Of a DNA stretch of 64,000 nucleotides, positions 26,697-36,356 are shown piece after piece. This DNA is from an uncultured Akkermansia sp. (GTDB lineage Bacteria; Verrucomicrobiota; Verrucomicrobiia; Verrucomicrobiales; Akkermansiaceae). The translations under genes were made by a program, and so were the position numbers. The stretch's first letter is position 1. Every line of letters begins with the position of its first letter. The notes under the pieces were generated by a model that was not told where the DNA came from, searched no databases, and saw only the letters and a list, made by a program, of their open reading frames with translations. The DNA lies in the NCBI GenBank assembly GCA_947631275.1, contig CANRKR010000001.1, positions 40,384 through 104,383 on the forward strand, read 5' to 3'.

Positions 26697-27986
26697 TTAT
26701 ACGTTCTTAATAATTTCCATCATGGGCATGAACATAGCGAGCACGATGCTGCCGACCACTACGGCGAGGCCTACGATCATGAGGGGTTCCAGCATAGCTG
26801 TGAGAGCCGTGACGGAATTGTCCACCTCCTCATCATAGACATCTGCCACGCGCATAAGCATTTCCGGCAATCTACCCGTCTCTTCGCCCACATCCACCAT
26901 GGAGAGAACCATGGGTGGAAAAATATTGCTCGTAGTCATGGGAGTGACAATCGACTCACCCTCCCGAACAGCGTCGTGTACTTTTGAAACGGCGTCGGCC
27001 ACAATGATATTGCCGGAAGTATCGCGAGTGATATTGAGGGCTTGCAGGATAGGCACACCAGAGGAGACCAGCGTACCAAAAGTACGGGAGAAACGAGCAA
27101 CGGCGTTCACTTGGTTAAGGTGACCAAGCTTGGGTATTTTCAGCATCATGTTATCTACCACGCGACCGCCTTTCGGCGTGCGGCGCCAAAGAGTGAGAAA
27201 GACAATAGCCCCCACGATGAGCGCAATAGCAAGAAAAGCATTCGGCACAAAGGGGATGACATCCGTGGCCATACAGTTATCCGAGAAGTTGAAGACAAAC
27301 TGTGAAAAAGCGGGCAGTTCCATATTTTGTCCCTCAAACATCTGCTTGAATTTCGGCACAATGACGAGCATGAGGAAAACGAGGATGCCCACGGCGATAA
27401 CCATAATGATCATAGGATAAACCATCGCAGACACGATCTTGCCGCGCAATTTACCTGCCTTCTCCTGGTATTCGGCAAGGCGCTTTAGCACAACTTCCAG
27501 AACGCCGCCGATCTCACCGGCTTTCACCATGTTTACGAAGAGGCGATTAAAAAGTTTTGGAAAGGTGGAAAGGGCGTCTGAGAAAGTGGAGCCACCCTGT
27601 ACAGCATCTGCCAGGGAGCCTATGGTAGCGCGCAGATTAGGGTTCGGTTCCTGTTTGTTGAGTACCTGCAAACTTTGAAGCAACGGCAGACCAGCATCAA
27701 TCAGCGTAGCAAGTTGGCGCGAGAAAATCATGAGCTCTTTTTGACTCACACTGGCTCCTGCTTTGCCTTGTCCGGACTTTTTTTTGCCTCTGGATTTCTT
27801 GCCGGAAGAATCCTGAGCTTTTTCTGCCCGAGCCGGAGAGGAGGCCGCGTCCGCCTCCACGCATTCGCGCACGAGCAATCCCTGCGCACGCACCATTTCC
27901 ATGGCTGCTATCTTGTTGTCAGCCGAGACGATTCCGGTTTTTTCTGCGCCGTTCTGGTCAAGCGCGGTATATTTGAAATTAGGCAT
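26697..27986 (-). CDS. pilC: PilC/GspF inner-membrane platform protein
   Basis: Anchors the assembly ATPase and drives pilin assembly at the inner membrane. Two GspF domains are visible: SRQLATLIDAGLPLLQSLQVL with GGSTFSDALSTFP, and SRTFGTLVSSGVPILQALNI with EGESI. Three membrane helices are present: MIIMVIAVGILVFLMLVIVP, FLAIALIVGAIVFLTLW and LEPLMIVGLAVVVGSIVLAMF. The start is set at ATG 27986 (MPNFKYTALDQNG, the family-typical start); the longer frame to 28067 overlaps the pilB end. A Lys-rich insert (KKSRGKKKSGQGK) lies before the first domain. Confidence 0.92.
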   Translation of the reverse strand: MPNFKYTALDQNGAEKTGIVSADNKIAAMEMVRAQGLLVRECVEADAASSPARAEKAQDSSGKKSRGKKKSGQGKAGASVSQKELMIFSRQLATLIDAGLPLLQSLQVLNKQEPNPNLRATIGSLADAVQGGSTFSDALSTFPKLFNRLFVNMVKAGEIGGVLEVVLKRLAEYQEKAGKLRGKIVSAMVYPMIIMVIAVGILVFLMLVIVPKFKQMFEGQNMELPAFSQFVFNFSDNCMATDVIPFVPNAFLAIALIVGAIVFLTLWRRTPKGGRVVDNMMLKIPKLGHLNQVNAVARFSRTFGTLVSSGVPILQALNITRDTSGNIIVADAVSKVHDAVREGESIVTPMTTSNIFPPMVLSMVDVGEETGRLPEMLMRVADVYDEEVDNSVTALTAMLEPLMIVGLAVVVGSIVLAMFMPMMEIIKNV

Positions 27987-28063
27987 AAGATGAATGAGAT
28001 GAATTAAGAGATGCAGGAAGCGGAGTTGTTGGCTTTTTCGTGATGGTATTTCGACGCATAAGA

Positions 28064-29731
28064 TCAAGTGTACCGAAGTACTTCTTCAATAGTCGTATTG
28101 CCCTCAAAAATATTCTGAATGCCATCCTCTCGCAGAGTATGCATCCCCAACTCGATAGCTTTCTGCTTGAGGGTGACTGAGGGAACATTCTTAGTAATAA
28201 GCTCCTTGATGGGGTCTGAGCAGTGTAGCAACTCGTGGATACCTTTTCGCCCCTTGTAGCCGGTGTTGCCACACTTGTCGCAACGCGAACCGGTAAAGAA
28301 TTGCTGGGCGGCAATGAGTTCCGGGCTGATACCAAGTTGGTTCAGGAGACTGGACGAAGGAGTATAAGGTATCTTGCAGTACGGACAGATCGTGCGCACG
28401 AGGCGCTGCGCCAGCACTCCGAGCATTGTAGCAGCCAGGAGGAAAGGCTGCACCCCCATGTCGATGAATCGTGTGACGGCGCCCGCCGCGTCATTCGTAT
28501 GCAGGGTGGAAAGCACGAGGTGCCCCGTCAGGGCTGCCTGCACAGCGATTTGCGCCGTGTCGGTATCTCGAATTTCCCCCACGAGAATGCGATCCGGGTC
28601 CTGACGCAGGAAAGCGCGCAGGACGCGCGGGAAGGTCACGCCGATGCCTTCATTGATAGGAATCTGCACGATGCCATCGATGTCGTACTCCACCGGATCT
28701 TCAGCGGTGAGTATCTTGGTATCCTCAGTGTTGATGGCACGCAGAGCAGCATAAAGCGTCGTCGTCTTGCCGGAACCGGTGGGACCGGTGACCACAAAAA
28801 TCCCGTTCGGCATATTGACAGTATCCAGAATGTATTCGTGCACCGCAGGGGAAAGATTCAGGTTATTGAGGTCAAGGCTTACGCTATTGCGATCCAGCAC
28901 ACGCATCACCACCGATTCGCCGTGCTGAGTGGGGAGAGAATTGACACGCATGTCCACACTATTTTCCCCCACGCGCATCATGATACGACCATCCTGCGGC
29001 ACGCGGTGCTCTGCAATATCCATGCCGGCCATAACCTTCACCCGCGAGATGATGGGGGAGGCGAGATGAATGGGAGGCGGCGCCATTTCGTACAGAGCCC
29101 CATCCACACGATAGCGGATCTTGAATTCATGTTCAAAGGGCTCTAAATGAATGTCAGAAGCCTTCTCTTTGATGGCCTGGGTAATGACGAGGTTGACGAA
29201 TTTGATGATAGGAGCAGCACTAGCTTCTTCCGTGCCATCAACACTGCTGATGCTCATGGAGGCGAGGTCCTTCATGAGATCGCCCATGGCGGCCTCCGCA
29301 CCACCGTAGTATTCTGCGATGCGAGCGCGCACCTCATAATCTGCCGCCACGTAGAGATAAATATCCTTACCGGTAAGAATGCGTAAATCATCAATAGTTT
29401 GCGGATTCAGAGGATCTTCCAGACAGACATAAAGCCCCTCTCCCTCCTGGTAGGTGACGGGCAGAGCGCCATGCATGCGAGCTTGTGCTGCCGGGATCAT
29501 GGCCAAAACCTCTGGCGCCGGCGTGAAGTCTTTTAACGAGATGTAGGTAGCACCGACCTCCGTGGCAATAACGTTCCAAAAATCCTCCGGCGAGGGAACG
29601 ACACCGAAGTCCATGAGCATCTCCCAGATTTCTTTACCACTGTTGGCGAGCTCCTCTAGAATATCCTTGGAGAGCGCGCGGTCTATAAGGCCGGCGTTGA
29701 TGAAAACCTCGAGTACTTGCTGGTTGTCCAT
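28064..29731 (-). CDS. pilB: PilB/GspE-family assembly ATPase (copy 1)
   Basis: A hexameric ATPase powering pilus or pseudopilus extension. It has an N-terminal MshEN-like domain (~1-150), GPTGSGKTTTLYAAL Walker A (~315), the acidic ILTAEDPVEYDIDG segment, LVGEIRDTDTAQIA Walker B and the GHLVLSTLHTND histidine box. The zinc tetracysteine is complete: CPYC and CDKCGNTGYKGR. At 555 residues it is full length. It lies in tandem with a paralogue upstream and with pilC downstream. Confidence 0.92.
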   Translation of the reverse strand: MDNQQVLEVFINAGLIDRALSKDILEELANSGKEIWEMLMDFGVVPSPEDFWNVIATEVGATYISLKDFTPAPEVLAMIPAAQARMHGALPVTYQEGEGLYVCLEDPLNPQTIDDLRILTGKDIYLYVAADYEVRARIAEYYGGAEAAMGDLMKDLASMSISSVDGTEEASAAPIIKFVNLVITQAIKEKASDIHLEPFEHEFKIRYRVDGALYEMAPPPIHLASPIISRVKVMAGMDIAEHRVPQDGRIMMRVGENSVDMRVNSLPTQHGESVVMRVLDRNSVSLDLNNLNLSPAVHEYILDTVNMPNGIFVVTGPTGSGKTTTLYAALRAINTEDTKILTAEDPVEYDIDGIVQIPINEGIGVTFPRVLRAFLRQDPDRILVGEIRDTDTAQIAVQAALTGHLVLSTLHTNDAAGAVTRFIDMGVQPFLLAATMLGVLAQRLVRTICPYCKIPYTPSSSLLNQLGISPELIAAQQFFTGSRCDKCGNTGYKGRKGIHELLHCSDPIKELITKNVPSVTLKQKAIELGMHTLREDGIQNIFEGNTTIEEVLRYT

Positions 29732-29781
29732 GACGCTGGAGAAGGGATAATGGGGTTCGTATGTGGGAAGGAAGAAAAGAG

Positions 29782-31461
29782 TTAACTGGCATCGCCAGTG
29801 GTGACATGGATAACCTCATCCGCTGAGGTGCGACCGGCGAGTACTTTCCGTATACCGTCTTCGCGCAGGGTGCGCATACCCAGCTCTCGAGCCCGTTTGC
29901 GCAATTGCGCGGAAGAGAGGTTGGAGTTGATGAGTTCGCGCACATCATCGCTCACTTCAAAAATTTCAAAAATGCCCATGCGTCCCTTCATGCCCCTACC
30001 ACGGCATTTTTCGCAGCCCCCGGGGCGGGGGACCTTTACCGGTCGGTCCTGTTCAATGCCGAGCAATTGTGCCTGCTTGGCGGTAAGTGATCCGTCGATT
30101 TTGCAGCTGCACAGGCAGCGGCAGAGACGCTGCGCCATCACTGCTCGCACAGCAGAAGCAATGAGGAAGCGATCGACTCCCATATCCTCAAGACGAGCCA
30201 CGGATGAGGGCGCGTCATTCGTGTGCAGGGTGGAAAGCACCAGATGACCGGTCATGGCAGCTTGGATAGCGATACCGGCAGTTTCTCCATCACGAATCTC
30301 ACCGATCATGATGATATTCGGCGCCTGTCGAAGCATGGCGCGCAGGGCGGCAGCGAATGTCATGCCAATTTCGCTGCGAATCATGACTTGGTTAATACCC
30401 GGCAATTCGTACTCCACAGGATCCTCAGCGGTAATGATTTTCTTATCCGGTCGATTCAGATGATTCAAACAGGCGTACAGCGTCGTCGTCTTGCCGGAAC
30501 CCGTCGGCCCTGTCACCAAGATCACCCCGTCCGGCAAAGTAACCAAGCGATCAAAAGTTGCCTCATCATCCGAAAGGAATCCAAGCTGAGGGAGTCCCAA
30601 TGCCAACGCAGATTTGTCCAGAATACGCATGACGACGGATTCGCCGTGGTTGGAAGGAACGGTACTGACACGCAGATCAATATGGCTGCCGTTTTTCAAA
30701 TTCAGCTCAATCCGACCGTCTTGAGGCACGCGTTTTTCTGCAATGCTCATGGTGTTACTCATCACCTTGATACGAGCTACGATGGAACCGAGAAGTTTCT
30801 TCGGGTGGGTAGCCACCTCCACCAGGCGCCCATCCACACGGCAGCGGATTCGAACGCGATCCTCCATCGGCTCAATGTGAATATCGGATGCACGCATCGC
30901 GTGTGCCTCATTAAACATCTCGTCAATCAATGTAACGATGGGAGATTCATCATCGCCAGCCGTAGTCTTCTTTTCCGGGTAATACTTGTCGATGGCTCTG
31001 GACAAAGCGTCCTCCGCCGCCACAAAGAAGGAGACATCCCTTCCCAAAAACTGCGGCAGACTGTCCAGAGTCTCCATCGCAAAAGGATCCGCAATGGCAA
31101 CCTGGAGAGAAATTCCATCATCCCCGATAGGCAGGAAGTTGACGCGTCTCGCCAATTCTCCGTTCACTTGCGCCAGGATACCAGGGTCGACATCGAAAGC
31201 GCTCAGATCGACAAATTCAAGTCCGGAACTGTTGGCCGCAACCTGCGCGATGTAGTCTCGCGAAAGTAGACCGTCCTTCACAATTTTTTCGATCACACTC
31301 TCCGTCGGTCCGATCTCGGCGCGGATGCTCTCCGGGACGGAGGGATCCAAGGCTCCTGCCTCTACGAGGAGTTCTAAAAGGTATTGTTCGTTGGAGTACA
31401 CGGGAAAGGGGGTGTTGTGGGTAGTACAACCGCGTGCGCAGAGCGGATTCTCCCAGCGCAT
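29782..31461 (-). CDS. PilB/GspE-family assembly ATPase (copy 2)
   Basis: A paralogue of the next gene, with the MshEN-like N-terminus, GPTGSGKTTTLYACL Walker A (~318), ITAEDPVEYELPG, MIGEIRDGETAGIA and GHLVLSTLHTND. The first half of the zinc site is altered: CRCLCSC replaces the usual CxxC pair, while CEKCRGRGMKGR is normal. A promoter places transcription at or next to the ATG at 31461, so MRWENPLCARGC may be the true start; a GTG at 31401 would give a more family-like N-terminus with a ~60-nt leader. It heads the pilB-pilB-pilC-pseudopilin operon. Confidence 0.9.
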   Translation of the reverse strand: MRWENPLCARGCTTHNTPFPVYSNEQYLLELLVEAGALDPSVPESIRAEIGPTESVIEKIVKDGLLSRDYIAQVAANSSGLEFVDLSAFDVDPGILAQVNGELARRVNFLPIGDDGISLQVAIADPFAMETLDSLPQFLGRDVSFFVAAEDALSRAIDKYYPEKKTTAGDDESPIVTLIDEMFNEAHAMRASDIHIEPMEDRVRIRCRVDGRLVEVATHPKKLLGSIVARIKVMSNTMSIAEKRVPQDGRIELNLKNGSHIDLRVSTVPSNHGESVVMRILDKSALALGLPQLGFLSDDEATFDRLVTLPDGVILVTGPTGSGKTTTLYACLNHLNRPDKKIITAEDPVEYELPGINQVMIRSEIGMTFAAALRAMLRQAPNIIMIGEIRDGETAGIAIQAAMTGHLVLSTLHTNDAPSSVARLEDMGVDRFLIASAVRAVMAQRLCRCLCSCKIDGSLTAKQAQLLGIEQDRPVKVPRPGGCEKCRGRGMKGRMGIFEIFEVSDDVRELINSNLSSAQLRKRARELGMRTLREDGIRKVLAGRTSADEVIHVTTGDAS

Positions 31462-31466
31462 CTTGC

Positions 31467-31495
31467 ATTCTACGCAAAAGGGAGGACTAAGTCAA
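31467..31495 (-). promoter_or_regulatory. Promoter of the pilus operon, leaderless geometry
   Basis: On the minus strand, TTGACT (31490-31495), a 17-bp spacer and TAGAAT (31467-31472). Only 5 nt separate the -10 box from the ATG at 31461, so transcription should begin at or next to the start codon. Confidence 0.65.
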
Positions 31496-31567
31496 ACACT
31501 TTCTGTGTGCTGCCAAGAGGAATTTAGGCAGAAGAACGCAAAAAATCAATTCGTGCGTACTCTGTTG

Positions 31568-31596
31568 TTGCCTTCCCTTCTGTCAGGGTGTATCAT
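31568..31596 (+). promoter_or_regulatory. Candidate promoter of the 754-residue repetitive protein gene
   Basis: TTGCCT (31568-31573), a 17-bp spacer and TATCAT (31591-31596), 27 bp before the ATG at 31624. It is divergent to the pilus-operon promoter. Confidence 0.5.
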
Positions 31597-31623
31597 GCGT
31601 AGTGTAGCTCTACTATTTTTTCT

Positions 31624-33888
31624 ATGGCCGCACCCTTGCTCAAAAAAAACTCGGCAGCCGTGCCTTCAGTACGTCTGAAAGCGTCCGGAACTGCGCCCAC
31701 TACTATTCCGCGATTGAAAACTATCGGCGGAAAAGCTGCCACAGCCAAAGCGCCTGCCCCCCTTGCCAAGAGCAGGCCTCAGGAAGTGAAATCGACTACC
31801 TCCCTACCTGTTGTCTCCGCTGCTCCCGTTTCAGAGGCCGTGCCTGCGCGTGAGTCTGCCGAAACAATCCCTGTTATTGCTCCCGTTGCTGAACCCACCC
31901 CCACACCGGCAGGGGAAATTCCCGAAGTAGCACCCGAAGTAGCACCCGAAGTAGCACCTGAAGTAGCACCTGAAGTAGCACCTGAAGCAACCGCCTCCGT
32001 GGAGAACGCCTCCGCGCAAGCCGATTATGAGCGCCAAATGGAGGAGTATAACCGGCAAATGGCTGAATACCATCGGCAGATGGAGGAATATAATCGGCAG
32101 ATGGCTGAATTGCAGAAACAACAGGCTTCGCAGATTGGGACCGTTCCTCCACCGTCAGGCAACGACGGAACTCTTTCTCCCTCCACCGTGTCTGCCACAA
32201 AACCTGGACTCAGTACGAAGCCCGCACTTGGGCCGTCGCCGGTGCCGGCTCTGAAATCCGCCTCTACAGTTACACCATTGAAACCGGCTGGGAGGCTGAC
32301 TCCTGTCGGAGCCAAACTGGGAATAGCAAAACCGGCCATGGTGAAAAAAGGATCGACCGGGGCGGTAGAGAAGCCAGCTGAGAAACCCATTCCTCAACCC
32401 GATAAATCCCTTGCCGAAGGAACAGCGAAGGATCAGGCTGCTGAAGGAATCAGCTCGGTGGAGGCGGCTTACCTGGAGCAATTGCGCCGAGCTGCAGAGA
32501 GACCGCCCATCTGGAAACGCAAAGGATTCTGGGTGGCGACGGTAGTGTTTGGAGTGTTTGCCGGAGTGTGCGGCGTGAAAGTGCTGAAAGAACAAGCTAT
32601 TCAGGAACGCGCAAGGGCTCGCAATGCCCGTATCATGGCTCTGTTGCAACGCGCTCAGCAGATCAATATGAGCGGAGTGGAAAGCTCGGCAGATGCTAAG
32701 AAGAAGAATGTGGATGTGCATTGCAGCCTGCAGGACGCCACGTTTCTTATGGATGTTGTGGTGAATCCCGACATGAAAGACGAGAAAGGAAAACCCATGC
32801 TGGGGGGAGACCCGGAGGGTGTCGCGAAGTTGGCATGTCTTCTGCTCGGTATCACGGCGGAGGACAACAATGAGTCTGCTAAAATGATTTTCGACCGCTT
32901 GGAAAAGGATGTCAAACAAATTAAGCCAGCTCTTTATCGCTGGTTGATTCAGCGTCTCGCCGTAGCGGATATTAAGGATGTGAACGAAAAACTACTGCAC
33001 CTCGCCGAAATGGTCGCCAAGATGCCGTCCAAGGGTTTTGTGCACCGCGATGAGATACTTTCCTACATCTGGGAGACAATGGGGCTGCGCATTACAGAAA
33101 AGGATGTGCCGATGATCACGGATCTGCTCAAAAATCCGGAGATGAGTTCCACACTGGCAACGACACTTTCCCGGTGTTTGAGCAATGTGATAGATCTGAT
33201 GGATGATCCGCAGAAGAAGAAGGAGCTGGGCGACAAGATTTTCGATCTGATTCCTGAATCCAGGCGTGCTGCGCTGGCTTCGTCCCTTGCGCGGGCTTGC
33301 TCTCCAAAAGCTCTTGCCTTCTACAAGCAGGAGGCGCAGGACCCGGCGAAGTGGCGCCATGTCTTTGATTTCTTCGCTAATTACCAGGATGACAGCGTGG
33401 TAGAATTCCTCACCAAAGATCTCAAATCCAAGGCAGCGGGTGACCCGAAGAAGGAGAAACAGGTGCATGCAATGCTTGAGGCCGTGCTCTGCCAAAATCG
33501 CGACCGCAAGCCTGAGGATGCTCGAAAGCTCATCAACATGGTCTACGATAAGTTCAACACGGATATTTCAGGGTGGAGTGATGTGGTTGCCAAGACGGAT
33601 CCGGATTCTTCAGAATTCGTCGGTGAGGATTCTCCTCAATATGCAGATCTGGTGAAGAAGCGTGAGGATATTGAGAAAGCCCGCAAGCAAAAGCAGTCAT
33701 TTGTCCGGGCCATGAACAACTTGTTCGACTGGACCTGGGTGGTGCAGTCGTTGCAGGAACTTGCCAAAACCGAGCAGGGAGACGGCGAATTAGCCGGGGA
33801 AATCTCCCGCGCTCTCGACCAGGTCGTTCTCAACCGTGAAAACTATAAGGCTCTCCGTGATAGATATAAGCAGCGTACGGGTCAATAA
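31624..33888 (+). CDS. Repetitive Pro/Ala-rich single-pass membrane protein, unknown function
   Basis: A 754-residue protein. Residues ~1-290 are low complexity: Ala/Pro/Thr-rich, a run of PEVA repeats (~98-120), then a charged RQMEEYNRQMAEYHRQMEEY repeat likely to coil, then Ser/Pro/Lys-rich sequence. One membrane helix follows at ~298-320 (GFWVATVVFGVFAGVCGV). The remaining ~430 residues are alpha-helical, with repeat-like blocks about protein length and acid-base rich helices. The N-terminus would be cytoplasmic and the helical domain periplasmic under the positive-inside rule. It is transcribed divergently from the pilus operon and is perhaps an accessory factor; no family is recognised. 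Confidence 0.75.
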   Translation: MAAPLLKKNSAAVPSVRLKASGTAPTTIPRLKTIGGKAATAKAPAPLAKSRPQEVKSTTSLPVVSAAPVSEAVPARESAETIPVIAPVAEPTPTPAGEIPEVAPEVAPEVAPEVAPEVAPEATASVENASAQADYERQMEEYNRQMAEYHRQMEEYNRQMAELQKQQASQIGTVPPPSGNDGTLSPSTVSATKPGLSTKPALGPSPVPALKSASTVTPLKPAGRLTPVGAKLGIAKPAMVKKGSTGAVEKPAEKPIPQPDKSLAEGTAKDQAAEGISSVEAAYLEQLRRAAERPPIWKRKGFWVATVVFGVFAGVCGVKVLKEQAIQERARARNARIMALLQRAQQINMSGVESSADAKKKNVDVHCSLQDATFLMDVVVNPDMKDEKGKPMLGGDPEGVAKLACLLLGITAEDNNESAKMIFDRLEKDVKQIKPALYRWLIQRLAVADIKDVNEKLLHLAEMVAKMPSKGFVHRDEILSYIWETMGLRITEKDVPMITDLLKNPEMSSTLATTLSRCLSNVIDLMDDPQKKKELGDKIFDLIPESRRAALASSLARACSPKALAFYKQEAQDPAKWRHVFDFFANYQDDSVVEFLTKDLKSKAAGDPKKEKQVHAMLEAVLCQNRDRKPEDARKLINMVYDKFNTDISGWSDVVAKTDPDSSEFVGEDSPQYADLVKKREDIEKARKQKQSFVRAMNNLFDWTWVVQSLQELAKTEQGDGELAGEISRALDQVVLNRENYKALRDRYKQRTGQ
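31921..31992 (+). repeat. In-frame 12-bp tandem repeat encoding PEVA units
   Basis: Five copies of CCYGAAGTAGCA (31921-31980) and a sixth degenerate unit. Being a multiple of three, copy-number change would alter protein length without shifting the frame. The first three copies carry CCC and the next two CCT at the proline codon. Confidence 0.9.
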
Positions 33889-34020
33889 CGGTGTCGTTCC
33901 AGGAAATGTTGTGCATGCGTTTCCCAGCGCACTGTCGGCCACGGCCGTGCAGTTGAGGTTTAGTCGTCTCGCCCGGGAACACGCTTAATGCGTCTCTATT
34001 GATAAACCGCTCCGTTTAAA

Positions 34021-35103
34021 TCAGCGCAGCGTGTGTCGGAAAGTGTCGCCAGGCTTGAGCGATGCGATAAACTGCACGAGCAGCTCCACCGTATTTACCA
34101 CGTCTGCCAGTTCGGCAGTCTCCACCGGGCTGTGCATGTAGCGCAGGGGCAGAGAAAGATTTGTGGCGGGTACGCCGCCGCGTGAGCGGAAAATAGAGTC
34201 AGTATTTGTACCCGTAGTGCGCCCGGACGTTTCTCGTTGCAAGGGGATGTTTTTCTCCTCCGCGATACTTTCGAGCCGGGAATTGATGGACGGGTGGCAT
34301 GCAGGACCAATGCAGAGACAGGGTCCCAGACCAAGCTTCACTTCACCGTAACGTGTGGCTGTCAGTCCAGGGGTGTCGGTAGCATGAGTGACATCCAGGC
34401 AAATGGCGGCATCCGGATTCAGTCGGTAAGTCACCATCTCTGCGCCAATGCAGCCAACCTCTTCTTGCACACTGTTGGCAAAAACGATATTCCAAGCAGG
34501 GTGAATCCTACGCTCGTGCAGTGCACGTGCCACTTCTGCGGTGATGAACCCACAAAGTCTGTCATCCAGCGCGCGGCAAACGAGGCGAGAATTGAGCATA
34601 AGCGGCTCATCGCAATATACGGCGCGGTCTCCCACGCGCAGCCCCATTTCCTCCACTTCCTTTCTCGAGCTGCAGCCGAAATCCACGTAGAGCTCCCAGA
34701 GTTTCGGTGCTTTATCAAGATCCTCGCGGATGTGGATAGCGGTGTTGCCGATGACACCCAGTACATCTCCCTTTCTGCCGAAGAAACGCAGGCGGCGTCC
34801 GCGGGCGATAGCGACATCGCTGCCGCCGAGACGTTCGACGTACGCGAAACCATCATCGGTGATATGGCGAATGGAGAAGCCGATCTCATCGGCGTGAGCA
34901 TCCAGCATAAGGGTAGGGGCGTTTTTTCTCCTACTCTTCAGAGTGGCCCAGGTGGACCCGTAGGCGTCGCATTCCTGCGTTGAGGTGTAAGGCGCGATGT
35001 AGGATGCCCAGAGGCGTTGCGCCTGAATTTCCATACCCGTAGGCGACGGGGTACGCAGGAGCTCGTGCAGAAATTGAACGGATTGATCAGTCAGATTTTT
35101 CAT
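34021..35103 (-). CDS. M42-family metallo-aminopeptidase
   Basis: A cytoplasmic dinuclear-metal aminopeptidase of the FrvX/glutamyl-aminopeptidase type that trims peptides. MLDAHADEIGFSI carries the first metal ligand, CRALDDRLCGF the bridging Asp, NSVQEEVGCIGAE the catalytic and metal Glu pair, and CLDVTHATDTPG another Asp ligand. The late HSPVET supplies the last His. Length (360) is typical. It starts 8 bp after purD, so the two are probably cotranscribed. Such peptidases would use peptides like those imported by the POT transporter at 17304. Confidence 0.9.
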   Translation of the reverse strand: MKNLTDQSVQFLHELLRTPSPTGMEIQAQRLWASYIAPYTSTQECDAYGSTWATLKSRRKNAPTLMLDAHADEIGFSIRHITDDGFAYVERLGGSDVAIARGRRLRFFGRKGDVLGVIGNTAIHIREDLDKAPKLWELYVDFGCSSRKEVEEMGLRVGDRAVYCDEPLMLNSRLVCRALDDRLCGFITAEVARALHERRIHPAWNIVFANSVQEEVGCIGAEMVTYRLNPDAAICLDVTHATDTPGLTATRYGEVKLGLGPCLCIGPACHPSINSRLESIAEEKNIPLQRETSGRTTGTNTDSIFRSRGGVPATNLSLPLRYMHSPVETAELADVVNTVELLVQFIASLKPGDTFRHTLR

Positions 35104-35111
35104 GTTTTTGG

Positions 35112-36356
35112 TCAGATGTTTTTGTAAGCGATATCGCTGCGGCGTTGCAAACCGTCGAAGCTGATCTTATCGGCCTCATGATGGGCAGCGGTGCGGGCGG
35201 CGTCCAAGGTGTTACCGGTTGCGACGACTGCCAGCACACGTCCCCCGGCGGTTTGCCAGGTATTCCCCACACGCTTGGTGCCGCAGTGGAAGACAGGAGT
35301 TTCGACGTTTTCCAGTCCGGAGATTGTGTCGCCACTGTGGGAGGAGACCGGATAACCCGCGGAAGCGAGGATACAGCAAACACTCCAATCCTCCGAAAAG
35401 TCAATAAGGTCCGGTCTAAATTCACCTCGAGCTCCGGATAAACAGAAACTCGCCAAATCTCCGCGCAGGAGCGGCATCACCGCCTCACATTCCGGATCCC
35501 CAAATCGGCAGTTGTACTCAATCACCTTCGGACCGTCTGGTGTGAGCATCAGCCCGAAATACAGAAAACCACGGTATGGCAACCCGTCTTTGCTGAGCCC
35601 CGCTACCGTAGGCGCTACGATGGTTTTCTCAATCACCTCCAGCGTGGCGGCATCTGCGAGTCGACGCGACGCTACAGCTCCCATCCCCCCCGTGTTTGGT
35701 CCCTCGTCGCCATCCTTGAGCCGTTTGTAGTCACGCGCCGGGCATAGGATGAGGTAGCGCTCAGCGCAAACCGCAGCAAAAATAGAGATTTCCGGACCGG
35801 TGAGGAATTCTTCCACGAGAAGCCTGCCTTCGCCAAAACGTTTTTGCACAAAAACCTCGGAGAGGAATGCTTCCGCACTCGTCGCATCCGGGCACACTGC
35901 CACGCCTTTGCCCGCAGCCAGCCCATCGAACTTCAGCACAGTTGGATATTGTCCGCCGATTGCCACCCGTGCTTCATCCGCGCTGCTCACTGTTTGCGCG
36001 CGCCCGGTTGGTATGCCGTGACGCATCAGAAATTGCTTGGCGAAGTCCTTGGATGCTTCCAGTTGCGCACTCTCCTTGCACGGTCCCCAACAGGGGATTC
36101 CCGCCTCGGCGCATAGATTGGCCAACCCTTCATCCTTCACGAGATAGCTTTCCTCCCCCGCTAGGCAGAGGTCAATTCCCTCCGCCTTCATCCATTCGAT
36201 GAGTTCGTGCAGGTTTTTGACGGGGATAGATCGAGCAACCTGAAAGATGGCATCGCTGCCAGGGAAAGAGAAGATTTGCGGTTGGACGGGAGAGGCTGCA
36301 AGCGTTTTGATGAGCGCGTGTTCGCGTCCGCCTTTTCCGATGACAGCAATTTTCAT
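35112..36356 (-). CDS. purD: Phosphoribosylamine-glycine ligase
   Basis: Catalyses ATP-dependent joining of glycine to phosphoribosylamine, step two of purine synthesis. The N-terminal nucleotide-binding motif is MKIAVIGKGGREHAL. The ATP-grasp part includes FDGLAAGKGV, RLLVEEFLTGPEISI, LCPARDYKRLKDGDEGPNTGGMGA, and YNCRFGDPECEAVMPLL with the metal ligands. The start is set at ATG 36356 by the family N-terminus; ATG 36368 (MSGAMK) is also possible and nearer an AAGGTGG element. The open frame further upstream overlaps hemL and is not coding. Confidence 0.93.
   Translation of the reverse strand: MKIAVIGKGGREHALIKTLAASPVQPQIFSFPGSDAIFQVARSIPVKNLHELIEWMKAEGIDLCLAGEESYLVKDEGLANLCAEAGIPCWGPCKESAQLEASKDFAKQFLMRHGIPTGRAQTVSSADEARVAIGGQYPTVLKFDGLAAGKGVAVCPDATSAEAFLSEVFVQKRFGEGRLLVEEFLTGPEISIFAAVCAERYLILCPARDYKRLKDGDEGPNTGGMGAVASRRLADAATLEVIEKTIVAPTVAGLSKDGLPYRGFLYFGLMLTPDGPKVIEYNCRFGDPECEAVMPLLRGDLASFCLSGARGEFRPDLIDFSEDWSVCCILASAGYPVSSHSGDTISGLENVETPVFHCGTKRVGNTWQTAGGRVLAVVATGNTLDAARTAAHHEADKISFDGLQRRSDIAYKNI

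Noticed and set aside
30223-31269. 348-codon plus-strand frame opposite pilB copy 2
   Set aside because: Mirror-frame artefact of the ATPase gene; no protein-like motif.
31597-31620. Small GTAG/CTAC hairpin followed by T-run just before the 31624 start
   Set aside because: The stem is only about four pairs, so it is too weak to call an attenuator or terminator.
31831-32390. Cys/Gly- and Phe-rich minus-strand frames with short repeats
   Set aside because: They simply mirror the 12-bp tandem repeat and coiled-coil repeats of the plus-strand gene.
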